This document shows, piece after piece, positions 33,301-44,756 of a DNA stretch of 64,000 nt (positions are counted from its first letter, which is position 1; each line of letters begins with the position of its first letter). The notes beneath the pieces were generated by a model that was not told where the DNA came from, made no database searches, and saw only the letters and a program-made list of their open reading frames with translations. Position numbers and translations under genes: made by a program. The DNA comes from Diabrotica undecimpunctata (Eukaryota > Arthropoda > Insecta > Coleoptera > Chrysomelidae): NCBI RefSeq assembly GCF_040954645.1, contig NC_092806.1, forward strand, positions 133,578,476-133,642,475, read 5' to 3'.

Positions 33301-35840
33301 CACTTAACCCCCCAAGCAAACGACGGTTGTTTTGAGTAGTATGGACCTCTAACAAAAACCTGTATATTTCCTAAAGTCCATTTTTTGGACTTAATTAGTT
33401 ATTAACAAATTAATTTCAAAAAACGGAAATTTTTTTCTTTTTTCGTCTGCAAAAAGTGCTGCATTTGAAACAAATTTGAGAGTAATAAACTTATAAGTGA
33501 TATAAAAGCCTTCAAAATAGCATTTTTTTTAAATGTCTTATTTGCTGCTAGAAAGTTGCAAAATAGGTCATAAAAGGTAGATTCTAAAATAAAAAAAATA
33601 TTAAAATAAAAGCATTTAGAAAAGATGAAGAAAAACAATTTTAAATATTGCAAAATAATTTTGCTAAAACATGTCGATTTTTGGCTTATAAACAACAAGA
33701 ATAACTTTTTAACCATTGACTACAAGAAAATTATTTTTTTATATTTTAAAACCTGCATTTTTTCACAAATTAAAAAAAATTGTCCTACGACAATTTGGGA
33801 TAAATATGTTTTATTTTTATTATTTTTTATTTTTTTTTAAATTGATAGATTTGCTTATAATAATTAAGAGATCTTATTAGCATCATTTGAAAGAACATGC
33901 TTTAAAATTTTAATGTTTAAAAATCGAAAAACATTGTATTTTAATAAAATAGTTTACAAAGCGTCAAAATCTGGTCTTTAAAACCGGCGAGACTCGCGGA
34001 AGTAGTGGAGGGGGAAGAAGCTGATATTTGGATCTATGGTTCTTGTTTATGGATTTCGACGTTTCTTTTTTTAATTGGTTTGTAATTTTTGCGTATATTA
34101 CAAATATGTATTATTTAAAAAAAATAATTGTTAAATTAACCATCTAATTTGTTTAAAAATTTTTTTTTTCAGTTTTTATTTGTTTTTTTTTAGCATTTGA
34201 GGTAATTTTTACTATAAGACATAATTATTTCTGATTAATATATTTTTTAATAAACTTTTTTTATAGTAACTTATTTTTTAATTATCAATACTTATTTAAC
34301 AATTTTTAAGAAATTATAAAAAAATGTTTTTTGCTTTAAAATTACTTTTTTTTGTTAATTTGAGACAAAATATTCTAAGACAAAAGTTATTCTTGTGTTT
34401 TTTGCCTAGAATACTTACTTTAAACGTAAAATGCAAATTAAAAACTAAAAATGCAGAAAAAAGTCGATTTTAAGGTTTTTCTAGGCAATTTTTTAAAGTA
34501 CATCAAATTAAAAAAAAAAATTAAAAAGAGATAAGAGCTTGAATCAAGTAATGTAAAAATGCGCAATCCTATTGTAATTTTATATTGCAAAAGTCAGTTT
34601 AAAATATCCATACAACACATATACAATGGTTTCGGTATGAATATAGACTTGACAAATGCCTAAACTTTAACGTTCGAAACATATTGTTTATTTCGTACCC
34701 ACAAGCTGGGTTCTATTTTAATCAAAAAAATATGATTTTAAAATTTGCAGTAAAAGGTTTACCCAAAGTTTATCACCTTAACCTGATTGTTATAAACAAT
34801 GGAGTAAATTAGTTTTAAATAAAATATTTTTTTATTTGCTAAGAAATAAATAAATAAATAAACTGTTATATAAATAAATAATTAAAACAGAAAAATAACT
34901 TACAAAATACAGACATTAAATGAAACGTAAAAAGTTAAAAGTATATCTGCTAATAAAAGATAGTAAAACAAACATAAAAGATCGATGCTAAAATTCGATT
35001 TGTAACAATTCTCGAACTTCCATATTCATCATAAATGTCAAAAGTCATAAATGTCATCCCATCCAATTATTAACAATATAAAATCGTCTGTTTAGTAACG
35101 TCCGATATCATAATTAATTTAAATGTGAACATTAAATAAATTAAAAGTCCACTTAAAGTGTAAATTTCAGTTTTCTTCAAGTTCGAATTAATTGAAATAT
35201 GAAATTATATGTGTACGCCAAGTTTACAGAGAAAGAATTACAGAGCACATATTAAATTTGGCTTTTTACGAACTTTATGGCTTTTTTGACAAGTAATGAT
35301 CGTTATACAACATGTTAACTTTATCAATTTTATTAAAATCTATAAAAATAGTAAATAACTAATAAAATTAGTTTATTCAATTTTAAACATATTATTTAAA
35401 TAAAAAAAAAAGAAAACATCATATGAAGCTTCGCGATAGACTACAATACCGCCTACTTTACCACTTTTTTCTATGATTTTTTTAGTATCTTGATAAAATA
35501 TTTTTCGCTATTATAACCTGGTCAAAAAATCTCTAATTCTATTTGCATTTTTATTAATGTTTTACTGTTTATTGCGTGATGGTTTATTTGATAGTTAACT
35601 ATTCATAAAATTTTTAAATATTTTGAAGGAGACATTAAGTCTTTACATGCGGGTGGCCAACTCCCTAGGATCGGCCCGGATCATGAAAGTAGATTATGTG
35701 GACTGTCAATGTATATAAAAAAGAAAACACTATCAGAATTTAACCGTGACAGATACAAAGATTATTGTTACGTAGTATAAACAAGAGTAAGCACATAATA
35801 TAATTCATTTAGTATTTATTAACATTAAATCTTTGTATAT
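33301..35840. other. AT-rich non-coding region with weak inverted similarity
   Basis: Very AT-rich. Around 33640-33760 and, inverted, 34380-34500 there are similar blocks (TCGATTTTTGGC / AAAGTCGATTTTAAGG and AACAAGAATAACTTTT / AAAAGTTATTCTTGTG). A GC-richer island lies between them near 33985-34015. This could be an old inverted-repeat element of ~1.1 kb but the match is too weak to call firmly. An (AAAT)n patch lies at ~34845-34865. No gene is seen. Confidence 0.3.
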
Positions 35841-36160
35841 ACAGTGTGTCCTTAAAGTATGGAATAAATTCGATATTTCCTAAATGAAAAGCCTTTTTAA
35901 AAAAATTTAAAACACGTCGATTTTTAAATTTAATGTTCTACATTTTACAATAAAATTTCATTATACAAGGTGATACACATTACAGAGATGACGTCATCGG
36001 CCCTTTTTTTAAATGTAACACCCTGTATTTAGGACAATTTTAGATCGATACAAATGAGCCGATTCCAAAAAAGTATGATACTGGGGGTCTAACGGATATA
36101 ATTTGAAGGATATGCGCTTAGAAAATTAATTTTTATTGATTTATAATATAATTCTATAAT

Positions 36161-36797
36161 AATCTTGACTGTCTTTAATTTTATTTTTATTCGGATCTAC
36201 TCTGTATGAGTACAAGAAACCAATTCGCTAACGATTTCTGCTTAGCTGAGGAGACATGTCGTGGAATGTAAATTTTAGATTCCCCATGTCTCTATTAACA
36301 TCTTTATCAGCGTCTGTTATACCTTGCATTTATAGAAGGTTCAGATTAAGGCAGTTATCTGAATTGTGTTTCGAAAGTATTTTACGGATTTAATATTAGA
36401 TGTCGCTATTGCGTCCGTTTCGAAGCCATTTTATCGTCGCTTCACAAAGACAGGAAAAGATTAATTTTCACGTTGAGAAAGCCTATGAATAACTGTTCTG
36501 ATGAGCTTTATTAAAGCGAAATACGTATCAACAGATACATAGACTATTTTTGCGTGAAAGGAAATCTTGACTGTCTTTAATTTTATTTTTATTCGGATCT
36601 ACTCTGTATGAGTACAAGAAACCAATTCGCTAACGATTTCTGCTTAGCTGAGGAGACATGTCGTGGAATGCAAATTTTAGATTCCCCATGTCTCTATTAA
36701 CATCTTTATCAGCGTCTGTTATACCTTGCATTTATAGAAGGTTCAGATTAAGGCAGTTATCTGAATTGTGTTTCGAAAGTATTTTACGGATTTAATA
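36161..36797 (+). mobile_element. Retrozyme-like direct repeat with hammerhead ribozyme (~1.6 units of 402 bp)
   Basis: A 235-bp block at 36161-36395 recurs at 36563-36797 with a single substitution seen by eye. The 167-bp spacer between them contains a complete type I hammerhead core, so the structure is one 402-bp monomer followed by a partial second one. There is no open frame of note. Tandem copies of a few hundred base pairs with type I hammerheads are the hallmark of retrozymes and of the terminal repeats of Penelope-like elements. The near identity suggests recent insertion into the surrounding inverted-repeat element. The target duplication is ambiguous because both edges are ATAATA-like. 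Confidence 0.8.
36493..36534 (+). ncRNA. Type I hammerhead ribozyme (minimal stem III)
   Basis: Stem I strands CTGTT (36493-36497) and AACAG (36530-36534) pair perfectly. The core CTGATGA (36498-36504) is followed by stem II GCTTT-ATT-AAAGC (36505-36517) and GAAA (36518-36521). Stem III is the self-complementary TACGTA (36522-36527), and TC follows, giving cleavage after C36529. All conserved core positions are present. Stem III would be only two pairs as a monomer, but could be longer in a dimer. Self-cleavage in cis is strongly predicted by form but not tested. Confidence 0.85.
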
Positions 36798-37096
36798 ATA
36801 AATAATTTATTTTTTAAGCACATATCTTTCAAATTATATCCATTAAAACCGGGTATTATACTTTTTTGAAATCAGCTCATTTTTATCGATATTAAAATGT
36901 CCTAAAATACAGGGTGTTACATTAAAAAAAAAAGGCCCGATGGCGTCATCACTGTAATGTGTATTACCTTGTATAATGAAATTTTATTGTGAAATGTAGA
37001 ACATTAAATTTAAAAATCGACGTGTTTTAGATTTTTTTAAAAAGGCTTTTCATTTAGGAAATATCGAATTTATTCCATACTTTACGGACACACTGT

Positions 37097-38089
37097 ATTT
37101 ACTTAATCTTTGCCAAGCAGGAACTTATTTTTATGAGCCAATCTTCTTATAAAATTGTGTAATTAATCTGACAACCTTAAAATTGTCAATGTCGGTCGTG
37201 TACGTACTGGTTCTTGTAATAACTTTTTTAGTAGTCGTACTAAAATATAAAAGGTGTCATTAATGATCAATTTTCTGTTATAAAAATCATGCTATAAAAT
37301 ATTGTTCAAGATCTGCGGCCGGCGTTTCATTATCCGGTTCTTTAACCAGTTTGGCTAATCATTGTTTTAAATTTTCGAATGCAGAAATGGAATTGTTCTG
37401 GTTAATTACTCTTCCAGGGTCGTAAAAGACTAGATATTTAAGAATATGTTCTTTATAATATATACAAACAAAAGTATTTTCTGTCTTAATTTTTATTTAA
37501 CAATCCGCTGGACGTATAGTTTTACTTAGTACAAAATTTATGTTCGTTTATTACCCAGACGCTTTTCTACGACATCCTACACCAGTTTATTTGAAATAAA
37601 AGAACCTGCTCAGTATATTCTTTGCTTCGCTATGTTTAGCCAATGCCTTGTTTCACATTGGTGGGGATAGTCTGTGATATTCCTCATCCCTGAACGGATG
37701 TTTGATATAACATTTGATTTGATAAGCATACTACATCTCTGAATTTAGCCTACAAATAGACTAAAAGTTAATAGGTTTGATTACATAAGAAAACATAGAA
37801 GCTAGGAGAGAACTGTCAGCAGAAAAGAGATGCCTGAAAACCATTTGACATTACAGCAAAAGAAGAAAATATAATTCTCTAACTCTAGCCAGAAAATACG
37901 TCGGTTTTCTAGACCTCCCTTATCTATTACTAATTCCTCATAAGATGTTCCCAATTTTCGTTTTTTTCAACTTAACATTCTGTACAGAACTTCAGAATTC
38001 ACCACTCGATTAATCTATGAGATGCGCAGTATTGATCTGTACCATCCCATACCTCGTAAAATCGAGATTGTGTAGCTGATATTTTGTTG
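37097..38089. other. No recognisable gene
   Basis: Moderately AT-rich DNA. Parts may be the decayed continuation of the hAT-like pseudogene to the right, but I could not align them to known blocks with confidence. Confidence 0.35.
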
Positions 38090-38565
38090 TAGAATTAAGA
38101 TCTACAGTCTAGATCTCACAAAAATAGACATTTGTTCGTCGTCAACAATATTACATGATTCATCAAGTCCTATGGCGTAGCAAGGCGCCTTTTGTAGAAG
38201 TTCGAGCAAACCCCTTTTATTGTCTGCAGCCAATATTTAGGTTCTTACTATATCTCTTTTTGTCGACAATAGAATACCTTCAATTGCGGCAACAGCATTA
38301 TTCTTATCTTCGAAAAGGTGGAACTAAAGTAGTATGGACGTGCTTTTTTTTTGTAAGGAACTAGATAAGTCTTGGCTTTTTTTGGCGATCTTCACTTCCC
38401 AGAGGAACCTTTAGCTGAAACTGTTGATGGGTCGTTTCATAATCTCTCTTTAAATTAATACTTTTAATAGGAGCGAGAGTTTTATGGCATATTAGGCAAA
38501 CTGGAACAGCGCCGGGTTTATCACAAGTCCAAAAGTTAAGTGAAGGATAAGTAGAAACCTGAATC
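38090..38565 (-). pseudogene. hAT-type transposase fragment (GTF2IRD2/ZBED5-like)
   Basis: The right part encodes a zinc-finger-like module: TCDKPGAVPVCLICHKTLAP followed by INLKRDYETTHQQF, with the C-x2-C and H-spaced residues of the BED-type finger seen in GTF2IRD2/EPM2AIP1-like hAT proteins. Further left it continues STKRDIVRT, and YAIGLDESCNIVDDEQMSIF, matching the LDES-D--D--Q-- motif that carries the first catalytic Asp. The intervening and downstream regions are degraded. This is a second hAT subgroup in the window, distinct from the ZMYM1-like copy at 3.3-5.0 kb. Confidence 0.7.
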
Positions 38566-38599
38566 TAAATTTTCAGGTAATTTAATGGTGACAGGGAAA

Positions 38600-39630
38600 A
38601 TTACAGGGTTTTTAACCTTCATTTACTAGCCTAAAAGTGTATACATTATGTTAGTGTTTTAATCACTATACACACATATACATACATATACATATACAAT
38701 ATTATTTCTCAAGGGATCCTTACGGAATATTATGTCATTGTTACCTACGCCTATGATAAATTTATAATGAAAATACACTTTTAAATCTACCCAAAGGTAG
38801 TGGTAGTTCGTATAAACCAACTAAAGGTATTTTTCCATAAACCTTGAAAATTTAATGCGTTTCTTAAAAAGACAACTTAACTGTCACTGAAAAATTCCGG
38901 TAATGACAATGTTTTTAGTTCTATGGTAATAAGATCATTCAGATAATTTTAAACAAGTTGGGTACAAAGAGATGTGTGTGCAGGCATTCATTAATCTTCT
39001 TATGGTATGCTGTTTGTAAATTGCTCGTAATTGCAGAATGCATACATGTAAATTTTTTAAATTGTCCAGTTTCTTGAGTATTCTAAAAAATGTTTACAAA
39101 ACCAAAAATAAAACTGCTTTGGTTTTCATATAAAACGTTAATGGATTTTCTTTTTATTTTATCGCCTACGTTTTTATTATAACTACTTGAATCTTAAATC
39201 ACAGAAATAATTATTGTACATTACAGGTAACTAGAGTTATTTAATAGTCTAAATCTAATTTTGACAAAAACAGGTTATCTCTGCTAAATTTCTTCGCTCA
39301 CAAAAGCGCTTTAAACACATGTTTTTGGATGTATGTTGGAGATCAACAAAAACATTCTTCATGGGGTCATATAATTTTGAGTGTAGGCCGCTTCTGTTGT
39401 AAACTATCCCATAAATTGTTGTTTGCATGCATGCCTAACGTAGGTCTGGTGACCAAATCTTCTTTGTTCAAGGACAAACAGATTAGTTTTTGTTTAACCC
39501 AATCTGCAATTTCCATATTTTACTTTGATCTTGCCGTTTGACGGTTATAATATCAATCGGAATGAAAATTAATGAGTTCAATTTTTATAAAGAATACTAA
39601 TTGGGAACACAATTATAAAACTTATATATA
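38600..39630. other. No recognisable gene
   Basis: AT-rich DNA; the 70-codon frame at 39329-39541 has no family motif on either strand that I can name. Confidence 0.4.
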
Positions 39631-39639
39631 ATATAATAA

Positions 39640-41098
39640 CGGATTTATTACGGCTGTCGCCGCTTCTCCGCCCCCAATTTCCATCTTTTTCTGTCATATG
39701 CAGTTGCCTCTTCTAAGTCTCTTGCCGCCATTGCTTCATCAATATCGTTGCGCCAACTTCTCCGTGGTCGTCCTCTCTTTCTTCTTTCAGGAGGGATCCA
39801 ATCCAGTACTCTCCTAGGCCATCTGTACTCTGGCATTCTTTTAACATGTCCGAACCAGATTAATTGTTTTCTTTCTATGTCATCATTGATATTTCTCTCC
39901 ATTTTCATTTCGTTTCTTATTTGTTCGTTTCTAACTCTCTCCAGTTTCGATCTACCGCAGCTTCGTCTCAGATAATCCATTTCTGTCGTCATAAGTTTGT
40001 TTCTATTAGCTTTGGTGACGTTCCATACTTCCGAACCGTAAAGTGTAATACTTTGGACTATACTACCGTAAATGTGTTTTTTGGTTTCTCGTCGAATTGT
40101 TTTTTGCCAAAGAAGAGAGTTTAAGGCACGGGTCGCTGCTCTGCCCTTGTTTATTCTTTCCCTGGTTTCATCTGCGCTATTTCCCTTCTTGTTGAAAATG
40201 ACCCCCAAATATTTGCAGGATTGCACGCCTTTGATTTTGTCGTCTTCCAAGACTAGGTCACATATTTGATCTGTTCCCACTGAGAGATATTCACATTTTG
40301 TCATATTCATGTTTAGACCTGCCACCTCATATTCATCTTGCAGTTTTCTTACCATATAGCTAAGAGTGTAGCTGTCTTCGGCAATTACTACCTGATCATC
40401 CGCAAAGAAAAGTGTATATAGCTTGTTTTCTTCCACCGCTATTCCCATGTTTCTACATTTTTTTACCCATTTCACTAAGGATCTGTCCAAATAGATTTTA
40501 AATAAGGTGGGTGACAGACAGCAGCCTTGTCTTAGTCCTTTTGTTGTTTGAAAAGGAGAGGTGATTTCTTGTCCCATTTTAATTCTTGCAAAGTTTTGTT
40601 CGTAATATTTTTGAGTGGCGTTAATAAGAATTGGGTTTATTTTCAAGTTACCCATTTCTATCCATAGTTGGGAGATCGGTACACTGTCATATGCTTTTTC
40701 CAAATCTATTAAAGCTATATGAGTTTCTCTATTTCTCTGCACTCATTTTTCCATTGCAATTTTTAATATGAAGATATTATCCATAGTGGAGCGTCCGGCC
40801 CTAAATCCCGCTTGTTCTTCGGGTTGTTTGTCTTTAATATCATTTTCTATCAGGTTTCGTAGTACTTTTGAGTATAGTCGGCCTATAGTAGCAATCACTG
40901 CGATCCCTCTATAGTTTTTAGGATCCATCTTTGTGTCTTTCTTGTGTATTGGAGAGATATACGATTGTCTCCATTCTTCTGGAACTTCTTCTCCGTTTAA
41001 GCATCTTTCGAATAATTTTCGGATCATCTCAAACAGTTTTGATGATCCATACCTAATCAACTCTGTATGTATTCCGCCTGGGCCTGGAGATTTTTTTA
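39640..41098 (-). pseudogene. RTE-like non-LTR retrotransposon, nearly open reverse-transcriptase region
   Basis: The copy starts 5'-truncated at the GPGGIHTELIR block (41.09 kb), then WRQSYISPIHKKDTKMDPKN, YRGIAVIATIGRLYSKVL and EEQAGFRAGRSTMDNIF (41060-40743). After one in-frame TGA come IALIDLEKAYDSVP, GLRQGCCLSPTLFKIYL, LYTLFFADDQVVIAEDSY (intact catalytic FADD), YLGVIFNKKGN, YGSEVW, IWFGHVKRMPEYRWPRR, RRKRGRPRRSWRNDIDEA and KRWKLGAEKRRQ (40742-39648). Apart from the single stop the ~470-codon region is open, so this is the best-preserved RT in the window. It is the same lineage as the 19.0 kb copy. The endonuclease is missing. A low-complexity TTAATTTAATT tract directly adjoins the 5' break. 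Confidence 0.9.
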
Positions 41099-41185
41099 AT
41101 TTCTAATTTAATTTAATTAATTTAATTAATCTAATTAATAATCTATTAATCTAATAAATAATCTAATTTAATTTCTAATTATGAA
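41099..41185. repeat. TAATTTAATTAATC-type low-complexity tract
   Basis: Imperfect tandem TTAATTTAATTAATC and AATCTAATAAATAATC units adjoin the 5' break of the RTE-like copy. Confidence 0.8.
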
Positions 41186-41314
41186 ACTTAAAGAATTCAA
41201 ATATTTCTGAAACCCGAAATTATCTTTTAGAGCATAAATATCCTTATGAAATCTTCTGTTGTCTTCCTTTCTCTTTCTCTTTTTTTTTTATTAATTGTTA
41301 TTAATTTCTCTTAA

Positions 41315-41565
41315 ATATCGCTTTCTCCCCTATATTAGTTATTCTTTCTCCTATTAGCACATATTCTCTATCATGTTTCTCTAAACGAAGATTAGTTCGT
41401 ACATTTTTCACAATTTGACTCAATTTGTTATGTTCGTCAGTTTCGTCAGTATTGATATCTGCTAAAAGTTTGGCTAAAATAGGTTTCTTATTTTGAAAAT
41501 AAAATAAATGGACCTTTCTTTTAATTGTTTCTTTTACAATATCATGTATTTGCTGCAGTTTTCTT
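41315..41565 (-). pseudogene. Possible DDE_3-type transposase N-terminal fragment
   Basis: An ~80-codon open stretch on the minus strand reads KLQQIHDIVKETIKRKVHLF, YFQNKKPILAKLLADIN, then RTNLRLEKHDREYVLIGERI. The order resembles the pre-catalytic region (FY-----PT--KLL--, then --F-Y-KR-R---LIER-DI) of a Tc1-related insect transposase family. No catalytic block follows. The identity is tentative, and it could also be an unrelated charged protein remnant. Confidence 0.35.
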
Positions 41566-43142
41566 TATGTTGTTTTTGGTGCTTCTGTAAGAGTTTCTTG
41601 CTTACGTTGTTTCAAAAGTATAAAATGTTTACTTCTTTAATTTCGGTTACGGTTGAATAATTAAAAACAGTATATATTAATTATTATTCCACTTCGGTAT
41701 TCTTTAAGTGAAACTATGCATAGAGGTTAACCTTCTTTAAAAAACAAAAACATGGGTATTTACCAAATGTCAAAAAAAAGCTAGCTGTCAGATGTCAACA
41801 CTAAATTTTAAAATTGAGAACAATTAATAGACAGCTAAGCTACACCCTAAGATCTACAATTTTAATTATTACAATTTCTTAACTTGTATGAAAGCAATTA
41901 TTAATAAAAAAATGTCTATTTTTACTTTAAAAGTTCAAACAAAAAAGTTACCTACGTTTCACTATATGTTATTTTTACTCTAAATTTCTGAGGTTGGAAC
42001 TGGACTTCACTGGAGATTTACTGCCATGCAAAAAACTGCATCTTACACTGCGAATCAGCCTAGAATGACTTTAGACTGTTTAGACAGACAAAATGAGGAT
42101 AGAAACTGTTCACTGGGACGCTAATTTTAGACTCGGCTTCTTAAAAAACTGGAACAGGTACAACTGGACACAATGGCTACATGTGGTCATCTTACAAAGT
42201 TGTTTTAGCCGGCACAAATCTCTTAGATATTTAAAAACATAGAAACAGTAATTATTCTTTCAAAACTGACACATTACATTGAGTATAATTCACTATTTTC
42301 AACAAATTTGCACCCACAGCGTGTTCTCTTTTTAAATTCTCTTCCAATCCTTATTAACTGCACATAAAACTTTACACCGCTACACATTTTCCCATAAAAA
42401 AAGTCGAAAAACGAAAATCCAATACGAATTTGAAGCTAAATTCGGACTACAACGAAACCACCTGCTCTTGACAGCGGCTTTACGGAGAGTAATGTAATTA
42501 TCTTTAAAATTCATTCGCCCAACTTGGTATAAACAAAACATATAAACAGAAATATTTATTTAACGCGCAATATTAGGCGGCTTAACGATCAAAGAATAAC
42601 AAGGAAATATGCATCTGTGATATATAAACAAACTTTAAAAATGTGTTTATTATCAACTCGTCGACGCAAAAAGGGTTGAAAGAATATTTCGGTGTTTTAA
42701 TACGTACGATAGAAAACAGCAATACATTGAAAATATTCTTCGGTGTTTTAACATATACTAGGGGATTTCAATACATATCAAAGAATTTAAAAATGCTACA
42801 TACTTACTATGTCATTATAATAATATGAGGTTTTTTCGCCTGGTTTTTTCCTCATGATTTACTAGGGAATCACTAACAGGAGAGTTTTACCGTCATCATT
42901 GCATGTGGTTGCCTTTTTAATGACAAATCACATACTATGATTTTTCTAACGGATATTAAGTTAAAGCTGATTTCATATAACCAAATGAACTATCTTACAA
43001 TAAAGTCATCCCAGGAACGCAACTCAACAACATTGGCAATATCGTTTGAAAGACGTCTACTTTAAAATGTATAATGTATGTCTGAATTGTCAATATAAAT
43101 GAATCAGATAAAATTAAATTATTAGGAGAAATTTTCACTAAG
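41566..43142. other. No recognisable gene
   Basis: AT-rich DNA. A somewhat GC-richer stretch at ~41995-42560 has no coding motif. It might be a solo LTR or an unknown repeat, but I found no matching partner in the window. Confidence 0.35.
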
Positions 43143-43155
43143 TAACAAAAAATAA

Positions 43156-43462
43156 GGCTGCTAAAAATAATGGGCCTGCGTAGCGCAAGCGGTAGGATGC
43201 TTGCCTCGCAAGCCGGTGGTCCGGAGTTCGAATCCTACCGCCGGCAAGAACATCTAGACATTTTAAAAATGTCTATAGGCCCCAGGTCGACTCAGCCTGA
43301 ATAAAAATGAGTACCTTGGGTAAAACCAGGGGTAATAATAGACGGTTGAAGCGTAGCACTGGCCATGTTACCTTCCTTGTATACCGTAGGCCCTAGATAT
43401 AGCAGACTACCCTGCTATACTCCCAAAGCCGCGACAGCGGTATAAAACGAGAGACTATTATA
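43156..43462 (+). mobile_element. tRNA-derived SINE, apparently full length
   Basis: The element is flanked by a perfect 13-bp duplication, TAACAAAAAATAA (43143-43155 and 43463-43475). Its head is tRNA-like, with an A box TAGCGCAAGCGG and B box GAGTTCGAATCC for RNA polymerase III. The ~200-bp body is GC-richer than the surroundings and contains GAGTACCTTGGGTAAAACCA, GTAGCACTGGCCATGTTACC and CGACAGCGGTAT. It ends in a short ATTATATA tail. SINEs encode no protein and depend on a LINE for mobilisation; which LINE cannot be told here. Confidence 0.9.
43166..43243 (+). tRNA. tRNA-like head of the SINE (not a working tRNA)
   Basis: The pol III A and B boxes and a pairable T arm (CCGGAGTTCGAATCCTACCGCCGG region) are present. 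The anticodon arm cannot form a canonical 7-nt loop with U33, so no tRNA identity is assigned. Confidence 0.6.
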
Positions 43463-43475
43463 TAACAAAAAATAA

Positions 43476-44087
43476 AATTTGTTTAATTTATGAATGTTTT
43501 TCATTTTGAGAATGATTTCTGAAGTGTAAATCGAAACATCAAAATTAGACTTATTTTAAACTTAAATTGTGGGATATTTCAAATAAAAATAATAATTAAT
43601 TAAGATACGCCAAGAAAATAGCTTCAGAAAAATTGATCCTTTTAGTTGGATTTTCTTTTTTTTGGGACCGCAATGTTGGGTTTTTTGTATTTTGTTTTAC
43701 TTATATTAAATTATTTTAATTCTTCTTGTATATATGTATGCCAATTCTCGCCTCTGTTAGAAATAAATAAACAACCAGATAGTATATTGGCAACAATTAT
43801 CTTCGGGGAAGATTGTAGTTATTAGTTCATAAAACTTAAACGGTGATAACAAGTAATGTAACATAAGCGTAACCTTAATATTAATAATTTATCACAGTAT
43901 GTTTCTGTTGAAAGTATTAGCCATTACTAGAAGTAAGTTTTATTTATTTTTTATTTCATATTTGTGCGTTTGTCAACAGTTTTGTTTTTGGGACTTGGTT
44001 CCGGGATTGGATTATTAGTGTAGTATATTAAGGTTTTTAACTTGGAATTCCATCACCATGCATCGATTTTCTTCAAATTGTAACAGT
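43476..44087. other. No recognisable feature
   Basis: AT-rich DNA between the SINE and the hairpin; nothing supportable. Confidence 0.4.
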
Positions 44088-44234
44088 AACGTAATGAAAA
44101 GAGGTGGAATCCTTTTCACACTGTAACTCTTGAAGATCTCGGTCAGGTAAGTAAGAGCTATCAGTAATAATTTAGCTGACTGCGATTTTTAAGAGTAAGA
44201 CTGTAAAAGGGATTCCACCCTTTTCCGTTATTTT
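44088..44234. repeat. Short hairpin repeat, ~60-bp arms
   Basis: The left arm carries GTAATGAAAAGAGGTGGAAT, TCCTTTTCACACTGTAACTC and GGTCAG. The reverse complement of the right arm carries AACGGAAAAGGGTGGAATCC, CTTTTACAGTCTTACTC and AGTCAG. The loop is ~28 nt. It could be a very small foldback element. It ends only ~16 bp from the mariner-like element. Confidence 0.65.
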
Positions 44235-44756
44235 ATCACTGCTTATATATAGGGTGTTTCAAAAAGGTATGCCATAAATTAAATCACGCATTCCGGGGAT
44301 AAAAATAAATTGATTGAATCCAACTTACCTTAGTACAAAAGTGTACACAAAAAAAGTTAAAAAATAAAAATTATTTTTTGCATTGTCTCCTAAACTACTT
44401 AACATTTTGTAATAAAAATGATTACGTTACTTTCTTGTTCTGAAAGCATTTTTCATGCAAAGGAAACAACAAAATCTAAGCGCACAAAAAAATTTTAAGA
44501 GGGGTGTGCAGCCTTAAATCCCCCCCAAACTTTTGAGTACGTTCAAATCAAATGAATTTTGTGGCATCGTTAGTTTAATACATTATTTTTAAAAATTTTT
44601 TGCCTTTTATCACTTTTTTCAAAAAAACAGTTTTTATTGAGTTACGACCCTTTTCATTAACCTTTAAAAAATGACGTGCAACTAACTAAATGGCTTAAAT
44701 GAATTAACAAGTACAAAAAATGTCTATAACCTCTATAGATATGATATTACAATAAA

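Larger units (their letters stand above)
35841..37096. mobile_element. Long-TIR DNA element (MITE-like) carrying an internal insertion
   Basis: The left end ACAGTGTGTCCTTAAAGTAT and the reverse complement of the right end ACAGTGTGTCCGTAAAGTAT start terminal inverted repeats that stay alignable for ~300 bp. The arms include GAATAAATTCGATATTTCC, AAAGCCTTTTT, ACACGTCGATTTTTAAA and an internal TAACACCCTGTATTT. The ends are flanked by TA on each side. The space between the arms is occupied almost entirely by a 402-bp-period direct repeat that appears to be a separate insertion. No transposase is encoded. The ends resemble those of the other long-TIR elements at 1.2 kb and 44.2 kb. Confidence 0.85.

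Noticed and set aside
33625..34500. A well-defined long-TIR element
   Set aside because: The inverted similarity is weak and confounded by AT-rich composition; only mentioned as a possibility.
36161..36797. CRISPR-like or satellite repeat array
   Set aside because: There are only two copies of a 235-bp block with a single long spacer, in eukaryotic DNA full of transposons; the hammerhead explains the structure.
38155..38364. Plus-strand 69-codon frame as a small gene
   Set aside because: The minus strand of the same segment carries the hAT-type LDES block, so the plus frame is its shadow.
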